From an uncultured Collinsella sp. (GTDB lineage Bacteria; Actinomycetota; Coriobacteriia; Coriobacteriales; Coriobacteriaceae): a DNA stretch of 46,543 nucleotides. A program made the translations under genes and the position numbers. The first letter of the stretch is position 1; every line of letters starts with the position of its first letter. The stretch spans positions 1-46,543 of the forward strand of contig CABVDE010000015.1 of the NCBI GenBank assembly GCA_902496945.1, written 5' to 3'. This document shows, piece by piece, positions 1 to 8,744 of the stretch. The notes under the pieces are model-generated. The model made no database searches. It saw only the letters and a program-made list of their open reading frames with translations, and had not been told where the DNA came from.

Positions 1-2132
1 TCGCCGCCGGTCGAGCCGCCAGTGGAGCCGCCCGTCGAGCCGCCGGTCGTACCGGTACCGCCGGTGGTGTCGCCACCCGTGGTCTCTGTGGTCGTGGTCG
101 TCGTGGTGGTCGTGGTGGTCGTCGTGGTTTCCTCTTCGTCCTCGTTCTCGTCCTTGTTGTCGTTCTCCGTCTTCTTGGTGTTGTTGGTGCCGTAGAACTT
201 CCAAACGCTGTTGTTCTTGTAGGTGGGCGCCGTTCCGGTCGCAAACTCCTCGCGTTCGGTACCGGCTAGGACGGTGTTCATAAACCGCTTAAAGACGGGC
301 AGGTTGGTGCTGTCACCCAGCAGGTCCGTGCCGTACTTTTGGATGGGGATCTCGCCCGCGGAATAGCCGGTCCACAGGGCGCACGCCAGCTGCGGGGTAT
401 AGCCGCAGAACCACAGGTTGGTGGTGTTGTCGGTGGTGCCTGTCTTGCCGGCATAAGGCTGATTGACGCTCAGGGCGCCAGCAGCACCCGTACCGCTGCC
501 CTGCATGACGCCGGACAGAGTATCGGTGACCGCGGCGGCCTCGCCCTCGGTAAGCACCTGTGAGGGATTGTCGGTGTGCTGGTACAGCACCGAACCGGTA
601 CGAGAGTCAATCTCGGTGATGGCGATCGGCTGGCGATAGTAACCGCCATTGGCAAACGTCGCGTAGGCGGCGGCCATCTCGAGCGGCGAGATCGAGCCGG
701 TGCCGAGGGTCATGACGGGAACATCCTCGATATTGTCCTTGGCGGGATCGATGCCGAGCTTTTTGACGAGTGAGATGATCTTGCTGTTGCCGACGGCTTC
801 CGCCACCTGGATGTAGCCGGTGTTGGAGGAGTATGCCGTCGCCTGCTTAAGCGTGATGTTGCCATAGCTCTGCTTGTCGAAGTTTTGGACCTCGGTCGTG
901 GTGCCCTTGGCCTTGAGCGGCGAGTTGCAGTTGAGGGTGACGTTGGGGTTCATGCCGTTTTGGATAGCAGTTGCCAGCGTAAAGGCCTTAAAGGTGGAGC
1001 CGACGGGACGCTTGGACGTGGCATGGTTTACGTGGTTCTCGTCGGCGTTGTAGTCGTAGCCGCCCACCATGCACTTGATGTAGCCGGTCTTGGGGTCGAC
1101 GACGACCATACCCATGTCCAGGCCGTCGAGCGAGAGCGTGTCGAGCTGCTCGCGGACGGCGTTCTCTGCCACCTGCTGCATCGTGGGGTCGATGGTGGTC
1201 TTGACGGTCAGGCCGCCCTTAAAGAGCACATCGGTCGAGAACTCCTGCTCCAGCAGCTGTTTGACGTAGGAGACAAAGTAGGGCTGCGAGTATACGTCGA
1301 CGCCGCTGCCCGAAATCTCGGTCACGTTGAGGGTGATGGGCTCGGCCTGTGCGGCATCGTGCTCTTCCTGCGTGATGTGGCCCAGGCGCAACATGTTGTC
1401 AAGGACCTTGTTGCGACGGGACAGCGCCAGGTCGGGGTTGACCGTGGGGTCGTACTGCGAAGGCGAGTTGGGAAGGCCGATCAGCAGCGCAGCCTCGCTC
1501 AGGGTAAGGTCGGCGGCGCTCTTGGACAGGTAGGTCTCGGCGGCGGCCTCGATACCGTAGGCGCCGTGACCGTAGTAGATGGTGTTGAGGTACATCATGA
1601 GGATCTCGTCTTTGGAGTACATGTCCTCCATCTTGACGGCGATGTAGGCCTCACGCACCTTACGCTCGATGGTCGAGTCGAATTGCTCCTCCTGCAGAAT
1701 GGTGTTGCGCACCAGCTGCTGGGTGATAGTCGAGGCGCCTTCGTGGCCGCCGCCGAGGGTTGCCACCGCAGCACGCGCGATACCCCACAGGTCGATACCG
1801 CCGTGCTCGTAGAAACGCTCGTCCTCGACGTCGATCGTGCCCTGCAGGACGTACGGGGAGACCTGGTCCTTGGTGATGGACTTGCGGTTTTGGGTATAGA
1901 AGCTGGCGATCTTGTTGCCGTTGCAGTCAACAATCTCGGTAGGCTCGCTGACCAGATAGGCGTTGGCGTCGGTGTAGTCGGGCAGATCGGACAGCCAGCG
2001 GTTGACGTTGCCGATCATGCCGATGCCAAATGCTACGCCCGCGATGAGCAAAAAACCCAAAAGCGAAAGCAGGATGACGGGCAGAGCGTGCGTCTTAGAG
2101 CGACCGTGTCCCTGTCGTTGGCGAGGACCCAT
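1..2132 (-). CDS. Bifunctional class A penicillin-binding protein (partial, 3' end off window)
   Basis: Peptidoglycan glycosyltransferase/DD-transpeptidase that polymerises and cross-links the wall outside the membrane. Only about the first 710 codons are present; the C-terminus lies beyond base 1. The ATG at 2132 follows a good GGAGGT site. In order: a short basic cytoplasmic start, one membrane helix (about residues 15-40), a GT51 domain with EDERFYEHGG (E103, F107, H110), and a transpeptidase domain with S379-T-F-K382, S435-S-N437 and K563-T-G-T566. From about residue 650 the protein becomes an acidic/Lys linker, then a run of about 14 Thr, then Gly-Gly-Ser-Thr repeats, a flexible surface tail typical of Gram-positive class A PBPs. 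All catalytic motifs are intact. The family assignment is firm; the exact PBP1 subtype is not. Confidence 0.95.
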   Translation of the reverse strand, partial: MGPRQRQGHGRSKTHALPVILLSLLGFLLIAGVAFGIGMIGNVNRWLSDLPDYTDANAYLVSEPTEIVDCNGNKIASFYTQNRKSITKDQVSPYVLQGTIDVEDERFYEHGGIDLWGIARAAVATLGGGHEGASTITQQLVRNTILQEEQFDSTIERKVREAYIAVKMEDMYSKDEILMMYLNTIYYGHGAYGIEAAAETYLSKSAADLTLSEAALLIGLPNSPSQYDPTVNPDLALSRRNKVLDNMLRLGHITQEEHDAAQAEPITLNVTEISGSGVDVYSQPYFVSYVKQLLEQEFSTDVLFKGGLTVKTTIDPTMQQVAENAVREQLDTLSLDGLDMGMVVVDPKTGYIKCMVGGYDYNADENHVNHATSKRPVGSTFKAFTLATAIQNGMNPNVTLNCNSPLKAKGTTTEVQNFDKQSYGNITLKQATAYSSNTGYIQVAEAVGNSKIISLVKKLGIDPAKDNIEDVPVMTLGTGSISPLEMAAAYATFANGGYYRQPIAITEIDSRTGSVLYQHTDNPSQVLTEGEAAAVTDTLSGVMQGSGTGAAGALSVNQPYAGKTGTTDNTTNLWFCGYTPQLACALWTGYSAGEIPIQKYGTDLLGDSTNLPVFKRFMNTVLAGTEREEFATGTAPTYKNNSVWKFYGTNNTKKTENDNKDENEDEEETTTTTTTTTTTTTTETTGGDTTGGTGTTGGSTGGSTGGSTGG

Positions 2133-2295
2133 ATATTGACCTCCAGTGTATGTCGTGCCGGACGGTGGATGCGCCGTCGGGGCAGGATGGACATAAGTTA
2201 TTACACGATAAACCAAACGGGGCGCGCGAGGCCTCGTGTATGCTGGAAGACGGCATTTTTCAGAGTGAATGCATACCTTGGTAAGGAGTTTGTCG

Positions 2296-4254
2296 ATGGC
2301 GATTCGGACGATGGGGCCGAGCGGACAATACGAGACCGGATTGGATGCAGCCGATGCGGCGCTGCCCGAGTTGCTGGCGCCGGCGGGCGGACTCGACCAG
2401 ATGCTTGCGGCCATCGCCGCGGGTGCCGATGCCATCTATGCGGGGTTGGGCGGCTTTAACGCCCGCGTGAGCGCGCACGGCTTTACGGATGACGAGTTTG
2501 CACGCGGCTGCGCCGTGGCGCATGCCCATGGCGTGCGTGTGTACGTGACGCTCAACGTGTTCGTGTTTGACGATGAGTTGGCCGACGCGGTGGCGTTGGG
2601 GACGCATGCGCTGGAGCTGGGCGCCGATGCTCTGATTGTGGCCGATGCCGGGTTGGCCTGCGCGCTGAGCGCGGCGATTCCCGGGGTCGAGATTCACCTG
2701 TCTACGCAGGCGGGCGCTCATAGCGAAGGCGCCGTGCGGCTTGCCGCCGATGAGTTGGGGATCGAGCGCGTGACGACGGCACGCGAGCTGACGGTCGACG
2801 AGATTGCGGCGCTATGTGCCACGGGCGTGCCCATCGAGGTATTCTGCCACGGTGCGATTTGCATCGGCTATTCGGGGGCGTGCGAGTTCTCGGCCCTGCG
2901 GCGCGGGCGCTCGGCGATGCGCGGCGACTGCACGCAGCCGTGCCGTCTGGCGTACGACCTGGTGGACGAGGCGGGGCAGAGTGTTGTCGCCGTCGAGGGA
3001 GATCGCCTGCTGTGCCCGCGCGACTATCTGGGCATTGCGCATCTGCCCGAGCTTGTAGATGCTGGCGTGGCGTCGCTCAAGATCGAGGGGCGTATGAAGA
3101 ATCCCGATTACGTATTCAATGTGGTGCGGGTGTGGCGCCGGGCGCTCGATATGCTGTGCGACGGCGCGTGGGACCCCGGTGCCGTGGAAGAGCTTGAACG
3201 CGAGCTGGGAAGGTCGTTTAACCGTGGGTTTACCGATGCGTACCTGCGAGGGCGTTCGGGTGCCGAGCTGATGAGCTTTGAGCGCGCAATTAACCAGGGC
3301 GTGCACGTGGGTCGCTTGGTCGCTGTGGGCCACGAAGAGGTAACGGTTGAGCTCGATGCCGCCGTGGCGGCGGGCGACACGCTTGAGATTCGGTTCTATC
3401 CGGGTGCCGGCGCGCGTCCCGACGTGCCCAAGCGCTGGCCGCAGGTGCCCTGCCCGGTGGATGCCGCAGCGGGGGAGCGCGTCGTCGTGCATTGCAAGCG
3501 CAAGGTGGACACGGGCTGCGAGGTATACCTGATTCGCAGCGCCGGCGTGTTGGATCAGACGGCGGCGGTGTTGGAGCGCATGCGGGTCGAGGCGGATGCG
3601 GTCACGCCCGTTGCGCGCGACGTTGAGGTGCTGCCCTTTGAGGACGTTGCGGTGGATGGCGGTGCGTCGACGGAGTTGGTGGAGTGCACGCTTCCCGCTC
3701 GCATGGTTTTTGCTTGGCAGCTGATGGATACCAACCCGCACGGAGAGCTCGATTTGTCCGACGCCGTTGTGGTGCTTGACGAGGTCTGCCGCGCGGGCGA
3801 CGCCGTGCGGACTCGCTCACTTATGCAGCGTGCCGGGCGCGTCGTCTGCCGCAACCTGGGGCAGGTAGCGATGGCTCGCGAGCGGGGCGTGGCGTTTGAC
3901 GTGGCGGCGCCGGTGTTCTGTGCGAACCGGGCCACGCTTGCCTGGCTGCGCGGGCTCGGTGCGGGGCGGGTGTACTTGCCGGCCGAGTTACTCGGCAATG
4001 ATGCGGAACGTATTGCCGAACTGACGGTCGAGCCTGGTGTTCTGGGCCCCGTCGATGCCGACCGCCCCGAGCTCATGATGTGCGAGCACTGCCTGCTGAC
4101 TGCCGAGGGCATCTGCGCTACGGATGCGACGGGGCAGGTCCATTGCCGTGACTGCTCGCGCCGTCAGCAAACACGCTATTTGGTCGAGCGCGACGGCACG
4201 CGCCTGCCGGTTGCCGTCGATGCATACGGCAGGACGAGGATTTTCCTGTCGTAG
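2296..4254 (+). CDS. U32 family peptidase-like protein
   Basis: 652 residues. An upstream ATG at 2269 is in frame, but 2296 has AAGGAG at 2283-2288 with normal spacing, so it is preferred. The N-terminal half is a TIM-barrel-like U32 domain, starting LPELLAPAGG and carrying the U32 signature EVFCHGAICIGYSGACEFS near residues 181-199, followed by a Cys-containing stretch. The C-terminal half is a DUF3656-like extension. Five cysteines cluster near the end (about C596, C599, C607, C617, C620), suggesting metal or Fe-S binding. Known relatives include RlhA and TrhP, which act in hydroxylation of rRNA or tRNA, so a role in RNA modification is more likely than true proteolysis; that is inference from the family. 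It is divergent from the PBP gene and ends 97 bases before tyrS. Confidence 0.88.
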   Translation: MAIRTMGPSGQYETGLDAADAALPELLAPAGGLDQMLAAIAAGADAIYAGLGGFNARVSAHGFTDDEFARGCAVAHAHGVRVYVTLNVFVFDDELADAVALGTHALELGADALIVADAGLACALSAAIPGVEIHLSTQAGAHSEGAVRLAADELGIERVTTARELTVDEIAALCATGVPIEVFCHGAICIGYSGACEFSALRRGRSAMRGDCTQPCRLAYDLVDEAGQSVVAVEGDRLLCPRDYLGIAHLPELVDAGVASLKIEGRMKNPDYVFNVVRVWRRALDMLCDGAWDPGAVEELERELGRSFNRGFTDAYLRGRSGAELMSFERAINQGVHVGRLVAVGHEEVTVELDAAVAAGDTLEIRFYPGAGARPDVPKRWPQVPCPVDAAAGERVVVHCKRKVDTGCEVYLIRSAGVLDQTAAVLERMRVEADAVTPVARDVEVLPFEDVAVDGGASTELVECTLPARMVFAWQLMDTNPHGELDLSDAVVVLDEVCRAGDAVRTRSLMQRAGRVVCRNLGQVAMARERGVAFDVAAPVFCANRATLAWLRGLGAGRVYLPAELLGNDAERIAELTVEPGVLGPVDADRPELMMCEHCLLTAEGICATDATGQVHCRDCSRRQQTRYLVERDGTRLPVAVDAYGRTRIFLS

Positions 4255-4351
4255 GTGCCGCGTCTCGTTGTTTTGGTTATTATTAGTGGGTTTATGAACT
4301 TCGAGCACCGCCGTATCCGGTGAGGGTGCTATAGCAAAAGGAGGATACCCA

Positions 4352-5563
4352 ATGCTGTCTGTTGACGAGCAAATGCGTATCATCACCTCGGGTGCTGCCA
4401 AGATCGTCCCCGAGGCCGACCTTCGCAAGAAGCTTGAGAAGGGCGAGCCCCTCAACATCAAGCTCGGCGTCGATCCTACCAGCCCCGATCTGCATCTGGG
4501 CCATGCCGTGCCGCTGCGCAAGATGCGCCAGTTCCAAGACCTGGGCCACAACGTCACCCTTATCATCGGCAACGGCACCGCGCTGATCGGCGACCCCTCG
4601 GGCAAGAACTCCACGCGTCCGCAGCTTTCGCAGGAGCAGATTGAGGCCAATGCCGAGACCTACGTGAGCCAGGCCATGAAGATTCTGGATCCCGAGAAGA
4701 CCACCATCGTGCACAACGGCGACTGGATCCTGTCGATGGACCTGGCCGGCCTGCTGCAGGTGTGCTCCAAGTTCACCGTCGCCCGCATTCTCGAGCGCGA
4801 CGACTTTACCAAGCGCTACCAGTCCCAGACGCCGATCGCCCTGCATGAGTTCCTGTACCCCGTGATGCAGGCATTCGACTCCGTGCAGATTAAGGCCGAC
4901 GTGGAGATGGGCGGCACCGACCAGCTCTTCAACCTGCTCGCCGGCCGCGAGCTCATGGAGAAGATGGGCATGGAGCCGCAGATCGCGCTCACCATGCCGC
5001 TGCTCGAGGGCACCGACGGTGTGCGCAAGATGTCCAAGTCCTACGGCAACTACATCGGCCTGACCGATGCTCCCAAGGATATGTTCGGCAAGACCATGTC
5101 CATTCCCGACGAGATGATTGGCAAGTACTATCGTCTGGCGAGCTCGCTCACCCCGGCCGAGGTCGACAAGATCGACGCCGCCCTGGCCGATGGCTCTGCC
5201 GACCCCTACGAGCTCAAGCGCGCTCTGGGCCGCGACCTGTGCGACACCTACCACGGCGCCGGCGCCGGTGACGAGGCTCAGGCCGAGTTTGACCGCGTGT
5301 TCAAGGAGGGTCAGCTCGCCGACTTCCCCGAGAAGCATGTCGAGCTGGCCGTCAACGACGAGGGCCAGATCTACCTCGCCGGCTTGCTCAAGGACCTGGG
5401 TCTTTCGGCCAGCTCCGGCCAGGCCCGTCGCGATATCGACGGCGGCGGCGTCAAGATCAACGGCAAGGCTGTGGCTCCCAAGAGCTACAACATCGACCCG
5501 AGCGCTCTCAAGCTGGGCGACACCCTCTCCGTAGGCAAGCGCAAGGGCTTTAAGTTGATTTAG
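4352..5563 (+). CDS. tyrS: Tyrosyl-tRNA synthetase
   Basis: Class I aminoacyl-tRNA synthetase that charges tRNA-Tyr with tyrosine in the cytoplasm; 403 residues, normal length. The ATG follows AAAAGGAGG with good spacing. The Rossmann catalytic domain has the HIGH-type motif H48-L-G-H51 and a canonical K226-M-S-K-S230 loop. The canonical KMSKS groups it with the TyrZ-like bacterial forms rather than the E. coli TyrS type. A C-terminal S4 RNA-binding domain covers roughly the last 65 residues. The leader from the previous stop is only 97 bases and I see no T-box there. A strong terminator follows at 5588, so it is probably transcribed alone. Confidence 0.96.
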   Translation: MLSVDEQMRIITSGAAKIVPEADLRKKLEKGEPLNIKLGVDPTSPDLHLGHAVPLRKMRQFQDLGHNVTLIIGNGTALIGDPSGKNSTRPQLSQEQIEANAETYVSQAMKILDPEKTTIVHNGDWILSMDLAGLLQVCSKFTVARILERDDFTKRYQSQTPIALHEFLYPVMQAFDSVQIKADVEMGGTDQLFNLLAGRELMEKMGMEPQIALTMPLLEGTDGVRKMSKSYGNYIGLTDAPKDMFGKTMSIPDEMIGKYYRLASSLTPAEVDKIDAALADGSADPYELKRALGRDLCDTYHGAGAGDEAQAEFDRVFKEGQLADFPEKHVELAVNDEGQIYLAGLLKDLGLSASSGQARRDIDGGGVKINGKAVAPKSYNIDPSALKLGDTLSVGKRKGFKLI

Positions 5564-5587
5564 CAGGCAAGTTAACCAAACATGTGT

Positions 5588-5628
5588 AAAAGGGCCGCAG
5601 CCGGAATGACCCCGGCCGCGGCCCTTTA
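5588..5628 (+). terminator. Hairpin terminator after tyrS
   Basis: Near-perfect inverted repeat AAAGGGCCGCAGCCGG / CCGGCCGCGGCCCTTT with a short loop. The T-run is short (TTT), but position and GC stem fit intrinsic termination. It abuts the family A palindrome. Confidence 0.75.
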
Positions 5629-5695
5629 AGTTGCGGTGAAATAGCTCCTAAAAACGCCCGCGCGACCCCCAACAGGAACTATTTCACCGCAACTT
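5628..5695. repeat. Family A palindromic element, copy 1 (68 nt)
   Basis: Left arm 5628-5649 begins AAGTTGCGGTGAAATAG; right arm 5674-5695 is its reverse complement with one mismatch over 22 nt. The 24-nt centre is unrelated to the other copies at 19591 and 32627, yet total length is 68-69 nt in all three. Confidence 0.85.
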
Positions 5696-5720
5696 TGTTG
5701 GTGCCTTGGATGTCAAGGGT

Positions 5721-5764
5721 TTGGTGCAATGGGGTCAGGTTACTTTGCACCATCCCATTGCACC
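5721..5764 (+). repeat. Family C' hairpin element (TTGGTGCA arms) plus extra arm
   Basis: TTGGTGCAAT, then GGGGTCAGGTT, then ACTTTGCACCAT. This 33-nt unit matches 46163-46195 and, reversed, 12288-12320. A further CCCATTGCACC at 5754-5764 can also pair with GGTGCAATGGG at 5723-5733. Confidence 0.7.
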
Positions 5765-5818
5765 GAGTTGGCGGTGCCGTTAAGCGGAGAGGTGTGCTGC
5801 CGATCCTCCTTTTGGGCA

Positions 5819-5824
5819 TACAAT
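5819..5824 (+). promoter_or_regulatory. Candidate -10 box for ade
   Basis: TACAAT, with only a weak -35 at 17-nt spacing. It places the transcript start just before the hairpin at 5837. No purine-riboswitch-like structure is recognisable in the short leader. Confidence 0.4.
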
Positions 5825-5836
5825 GGCTATTGGCTT

Positions 5837-5872
5837 GCTGCGGTGAAGGCCCGTCCGCCCCGCAGCTTTTTT
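5837..5872 (+). terminator. Terminator-like hairpin in the ade leader
   Basis: GCTGCGG (5837-5843) pairs with CCGCAGC (5860-5866) and is followed by six T. It lies between the candidate -10 and the ribosome site at 5881, so it would terminate, attenuate or protect the 5' end of the ade transcript. Similar layouts precede the genes at 16638, 28650 and 32825. Confidence 0.6.
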
Positions 5873-5892
5873 CTACGGTTAAAGGAGTATGT

Positions 5893-7713
5893 ATGTCCGT
5901 TGAGGTCATGAGGTCTGTGATCGACGCTGCCGAGGGCCGCGTGCCCGTCGACACGCTGTTTACCAATGCACAGATCGTCGACGTGTATGGCCAGCGCGTG
6001 GCGCCCGGTGGCGTTGCCGTCAAGGACGGTGTGATCGTCGGCGTGCTCTACGACGGTCGCGACGATGCCGCCGGCACCTACGAGGCGGCCGAGGTCATCG
6101 ACTGCCAGGGCCGCTATATTGCTCCCGGTTTTATTGACGGGCACCTGCATATCGAGTCTTCGAACATCCGCCCTGCCGAGTATGCGCGTATGGCCGCGAC
6201 GCGCGGTACCACCACTGCTATTGCCGACAGCCACGAGATTGCCAATGTTGCCGGTCTGGACGGCTTGCGCTTTATGATCGAGGATGGTCGTCGCGCACCC
6301 ATCTCCATCAAGTACATGATGCCCTCGTGCGTGCCCGCGTTGCCCGATGAGCAGGCCGGCGCCGTCATTTCCGCCGCCGATATGCAGGCGTTTTTTGCCG
6401 AGTATCCGGGCGATGTCTTTGGTCTCGGCGAGATGATGAACCTGCCGGGCGTCCTTATGGCCGATCCCGAAACCTGCGCCCGCATCGATGCCGCCAACCA
6501 GACGCCGTCCAAGCAGGTCGACGGCCATGCGCCGCTCGTTGCCGGTAAGGACCTCAACGCCTATGCCGCAGCGGGCATTATCGCCGACCACGAGTCGACG
6601 ATTCCCGAGGAGGCGCTCGACAAGCTGTCCCGCGGCATGTATGTGATGCTGCGTGAGGGCACGTGCAGCCACGACCTGGCCAATCTGTCCCCGATGCTGC
6701 TGGAGAACCCCGCCCGCGCCCGCCGTTGCTGCTTTGCGACCGACGACCGCGCTCCTTCCGATGCTCTTTCGACCGGCATGATCGACAATGCCTGCCGCGT
6801 GGCCATCGAGGCCGGCATCGACCCGGTGGTCGCTATCTCCATGGCTTCGCTTTCTGTCGCCGAGGCCTTTGGCCTGGATCACGGCTGCCGCGACCCGCAT
6901 GAGCTCCGCGGCGCTATCGCCCCGGGCAAGCGCGCCGACCTACTGGTGCTCAACGACCTGACGTTCGCCGCGGCTCCGCATCGCGTGTATGCCGCCGGTA
7001 CGCTCGTGGCACAGGATGGCGCCTTTGTGGGTGAGGTCGCGCCCGAGACTGCCGAGGTCGCCTCTCTTGCCGACGAGCTGCGTGCCTCCGTTAAGCTGCC
7101 GAAGCTTTCGCTCGACGTGTTTGACTATGCCTTTAAGCCGGGCGAGGCCGCTATCGATGTCATCCCGGGTATGGCTATCACGGGTATGGCCCGCCCCGAG
7201 AGCGCCGAGGACTTGCGCCGCATCATGCTGATTGAGCGCCATGGCCGTGGCGTGTCGCTGCAGGCCGAGGGCGTCGACGGTGACGGCCCCGCGGGTCTGG
7301 GTCTGGTCGGCAAGCATATCGGCCGTGGTTGGGTGCGCGGCTTTACCATCACGGGCGGCGCCATCGCCTCGACGATCGGTCACGACTCACACAACGTGTG
7401 CGTTGTGGGCGACAATGCGGCGGATATGATGGCTGCCGTTGAGGCCGTGGGCCAGGGCGGCCACGTACTGGTGCACAACGGCGAGGTCGTGGCGCGCATT
7501 CCGCTGGCGCTCGGCGGCTTGATGAGCGAGGGCACGGCCGAGGATGTCGCGGCGCAGCACGACGACTTTATGGTCAAGGCGCGCGCCATGGGCATCGAGC
7601 CGCCACTCGACCCCATCATGGGCATCATATTCTTGCCCCTGCCGGTCATTCCGACGCTCCGCATCCGCCCCGAGGGCATGTTCGACGTTACGACCTTCAC
7701 CTACGCCGACTAG
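5893..7713 (+). CDS. ade: Adenine deaminase
   Basis: Deaminates adenine to hypoxanthine plus ammonia in purine salvage; cytoplasmic metallo-amidohydrolase. 606 residues, close to the family norm. The ATG at 5893 follows AAAGGAG at 5881-5887; an in-frame extension further upstream would run through the leader hairpin and repeat and is rejected. The metal motif GHLHIESS has H84 and H86. A later metal region is GHAPLVAGKDLNAY, and the catalytic Asp region is FATDDRAP (D284/D285). The C-terminal Ade-specific domain includes TGGAIASTIGHDSHN. It is flanked by unrelated genes and is probably monocistronic, with a hairpin in its own leader as the only visible regulation. Confidence 0.95.
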   Translation: MSVEVMRSVIDAAEGRVPVDTLFTNAQIVDVYGQRVAPGGVAVKDGVIVGVLYDGRDDAAGTYEAAEVIDCQGRYIAPGFIDGHLHIESSNIRPAEYARMAATRGTTTAIADSHEIANVAGLDGLRFMIEDGRRAPISIKYMMPSCVPALPDEQAGAVISAADMQAFFAEYPGDVFGLGEMMNLPGVLMADPETCARIDAANQTPSKQVDGHAPLVAGKDLNAYAAAGIIADHESTIPEEALDKLSRGMYVMLREGTCSHDLANLSPMLLENPARARRCCFATDDRAPSDALSTGMIDNACRVAIEAGIDPVVAISMASLSVAEAFGLDHGCRDPHELRGAIAPGKRADLLVLNDLTFAAAPHRVYAAGTLVAQDGAFVGEVAPETAEVASLADELRASVKLPKLSLDVFDYAFKPGEAAIDVIPGMAITGMARPESAEDLRRIMLIERHGRGVSLQAEGVDGDGPAGLGLVGKHIGRGWVRGFTITGGAIASTIGHDSHNVCVVGDNAADMMAAVEAVGQGGHVLVHNGEVVARIPLALGGLMSEGTAEDVAAQHDDFMVKARAMGIEPPLDPIMGIIFLPLPVIPTLRIRPEGMFDVTTFTYAD

Positions 7714-7765
7714 TCATTGGACGTTCTTAAACGACTAGTCGCCCGGGACACTCTTTGACAAGCTT

Positions 7766-7798
7766 CTCGGCGCCGCACGCGTGTCGCGCGGCGCCGAG
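7766..7798. terminator. Perfect 11-bp GC hairpin after ade
   Basis: CTCGGCGCCGC pairs perfectly with GCGGCGCCGAG across an 11-nt loop. There is no T-run, so it may be a terminator of the GC-only kind or a transcript end barrier. A second imperfect stem, CCGCCAGAC with GTCTGGGCGG, follows at about 7812-7843. Confidence 0.5.
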
Positions 7799-7853
7799 GA
7801 ATGTGAAACGTCCGCCAGACCCTTGTAATGGTTTTGTCTGGGCGGTCTGCTCG

Positions 7854-7915
7854 AGCTCCTTTTGGGTACGGTGGAGTTGGATATATGTCTGATTCCATCA
7901 AGCCCGAAAGGAGCT
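7854..7915 (+). promoter_or_regulatory. Stem that buries the ribosome site of the HAD gene
   Basis: AGCTCCTTTTGGG (7854-7866) can pair with CCCGAAAGGAGCT (7903-7915), 13 bp with one G-U pair. The right arm contains the whole AAAGGAG ribosome site at 7907-7913. If transcription begins upstream of 7854, the mRNA can sequester its own start. Confidence 0.5.
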
Positions 7916-7920
7916 TTTCT

Positions 7921-8715
7921 ATGATCAAATTGATTGCATCCGATATGGACGGCACGCTGCTTGATGAGAACAGCCAGGTTCCGCCCGAGACATACGAGTT
8001 GATTGAGGCTCTGCGCGAGCGTGGCGTGCATTTTGCCGCGTCGTCGGGCCGCCGCTACGACCGCCTGTGCGAATTCTTTGCGCCCGTGATCGACAAGATG
8101 GACTTTGTCGCGGCGAACGGCGCCCAAGTCTATGCGGAGGGGGTCGAGGTCGATCGCGAGGTTTACTCACATCTCGCGATCCGCAAGCTCGCACGCACGG
8201 TCAAGATGTTTCCCAACATGCATCTGGCGCTCTTCGATCGCACCAAATCCTTTTTGCTCGACGACGAGGACAAGTTTGTCCGCGAGATTGACAAGGATCT
8301 GCCCAATGCCGAGCGCATCTGGGGCTTGCCCGACCCGCATGTGAATATCATCAAGGCATCGATTATCTGCGATGACGGCAACGTGATGGACAACGCCTAC
8401 GTGTTGCAGCGCGAGCTGGGCGACCTGTTCGCTTTCGCGCCCTCGGGCAACGCCTGGATCGACGCCATGCAATCGGGCGTGTCGAAGGCATCGGGAATCG
8501 AGCAGCTCATGGAACACTATGGCGTCGAGCGCGACGAGGTCATGGCGTTTGGCGACTCGATGAACGACTACGAGATCATTCGCTTTGTCGGCATGGGTTG
8601 CGTGATGGAAAACGCACGGCCTGCGCTTAAGGCCGTCGCCGACCGCGTGGTGGGTTGTAACCGCGACCACGCCGTCCAGCAGGAGCTCCGTCGCGTGCTG
8701 GAGAGCCTCGCCTAG
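7921..8715 (+). CDS. Cof-type HAD-IIB sugar-phosphate phosphatase
   Basis: 264-residue haloacid-dehalogenase-type phosphatase, cytoplasmic, probably acting on small phosphorylated metabolites; substrate unknown. Start 7921 is chosen because AAAGGAG sits 7 bases upstream; an in-frame ATG at 7885 has a poorer site. Motif I is D8-M-D10-G-T, motif II is SSGRR near residue 42, motif III is a Lys in the SKASGIEQL segment, and motif IV is G211-D-S-M-N-D216. The large C2B cap between motifs II and III is typical of the Cof/YidA group. The ribosome site lies inside a 13-bp stem. The convergent gene at 8745 encodes a second HAD phosphatase that is not a close duplicate. Confidence 0.9.
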   Translation: MIKLIASDMDGTLLDENSQVPPETYELIEALRERGVHFAASSGRRYDRLCEFFAPVIDKMDFVAANGAQVYAEGVEVDREVYSHLAIRKLARTVKMFPNMHLALFDRTKSFLLDDEDKFVREIDKDLPNAERIWGLPDPHVNIIKASIICDDGNVMDNAYVLQRELGDLFAFAPSGNAWIDAMQSGVSKASGIEQLMEHYGVERDEVMAFGDSMNDYEIIRFVGMGCVMENARPALKAVADRVVGCNRDHAVQQELRRVLESLA

Positions 8716-8744
8716 GCCGGCATTTGGGGGCGGGGTAGCTGCCG

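Noticed and set aside
885..2459. 524-codon plus-strand frame across the PBP gene
   Set aside because: Antisense shadow; the minus-strand PBP has complete catalytic motifs and a ribosome site.
4255..4351. T-box riboswitch for tyrS
   Set aside because: The leader is too short and lacks both a T-box sequence and a terminator.
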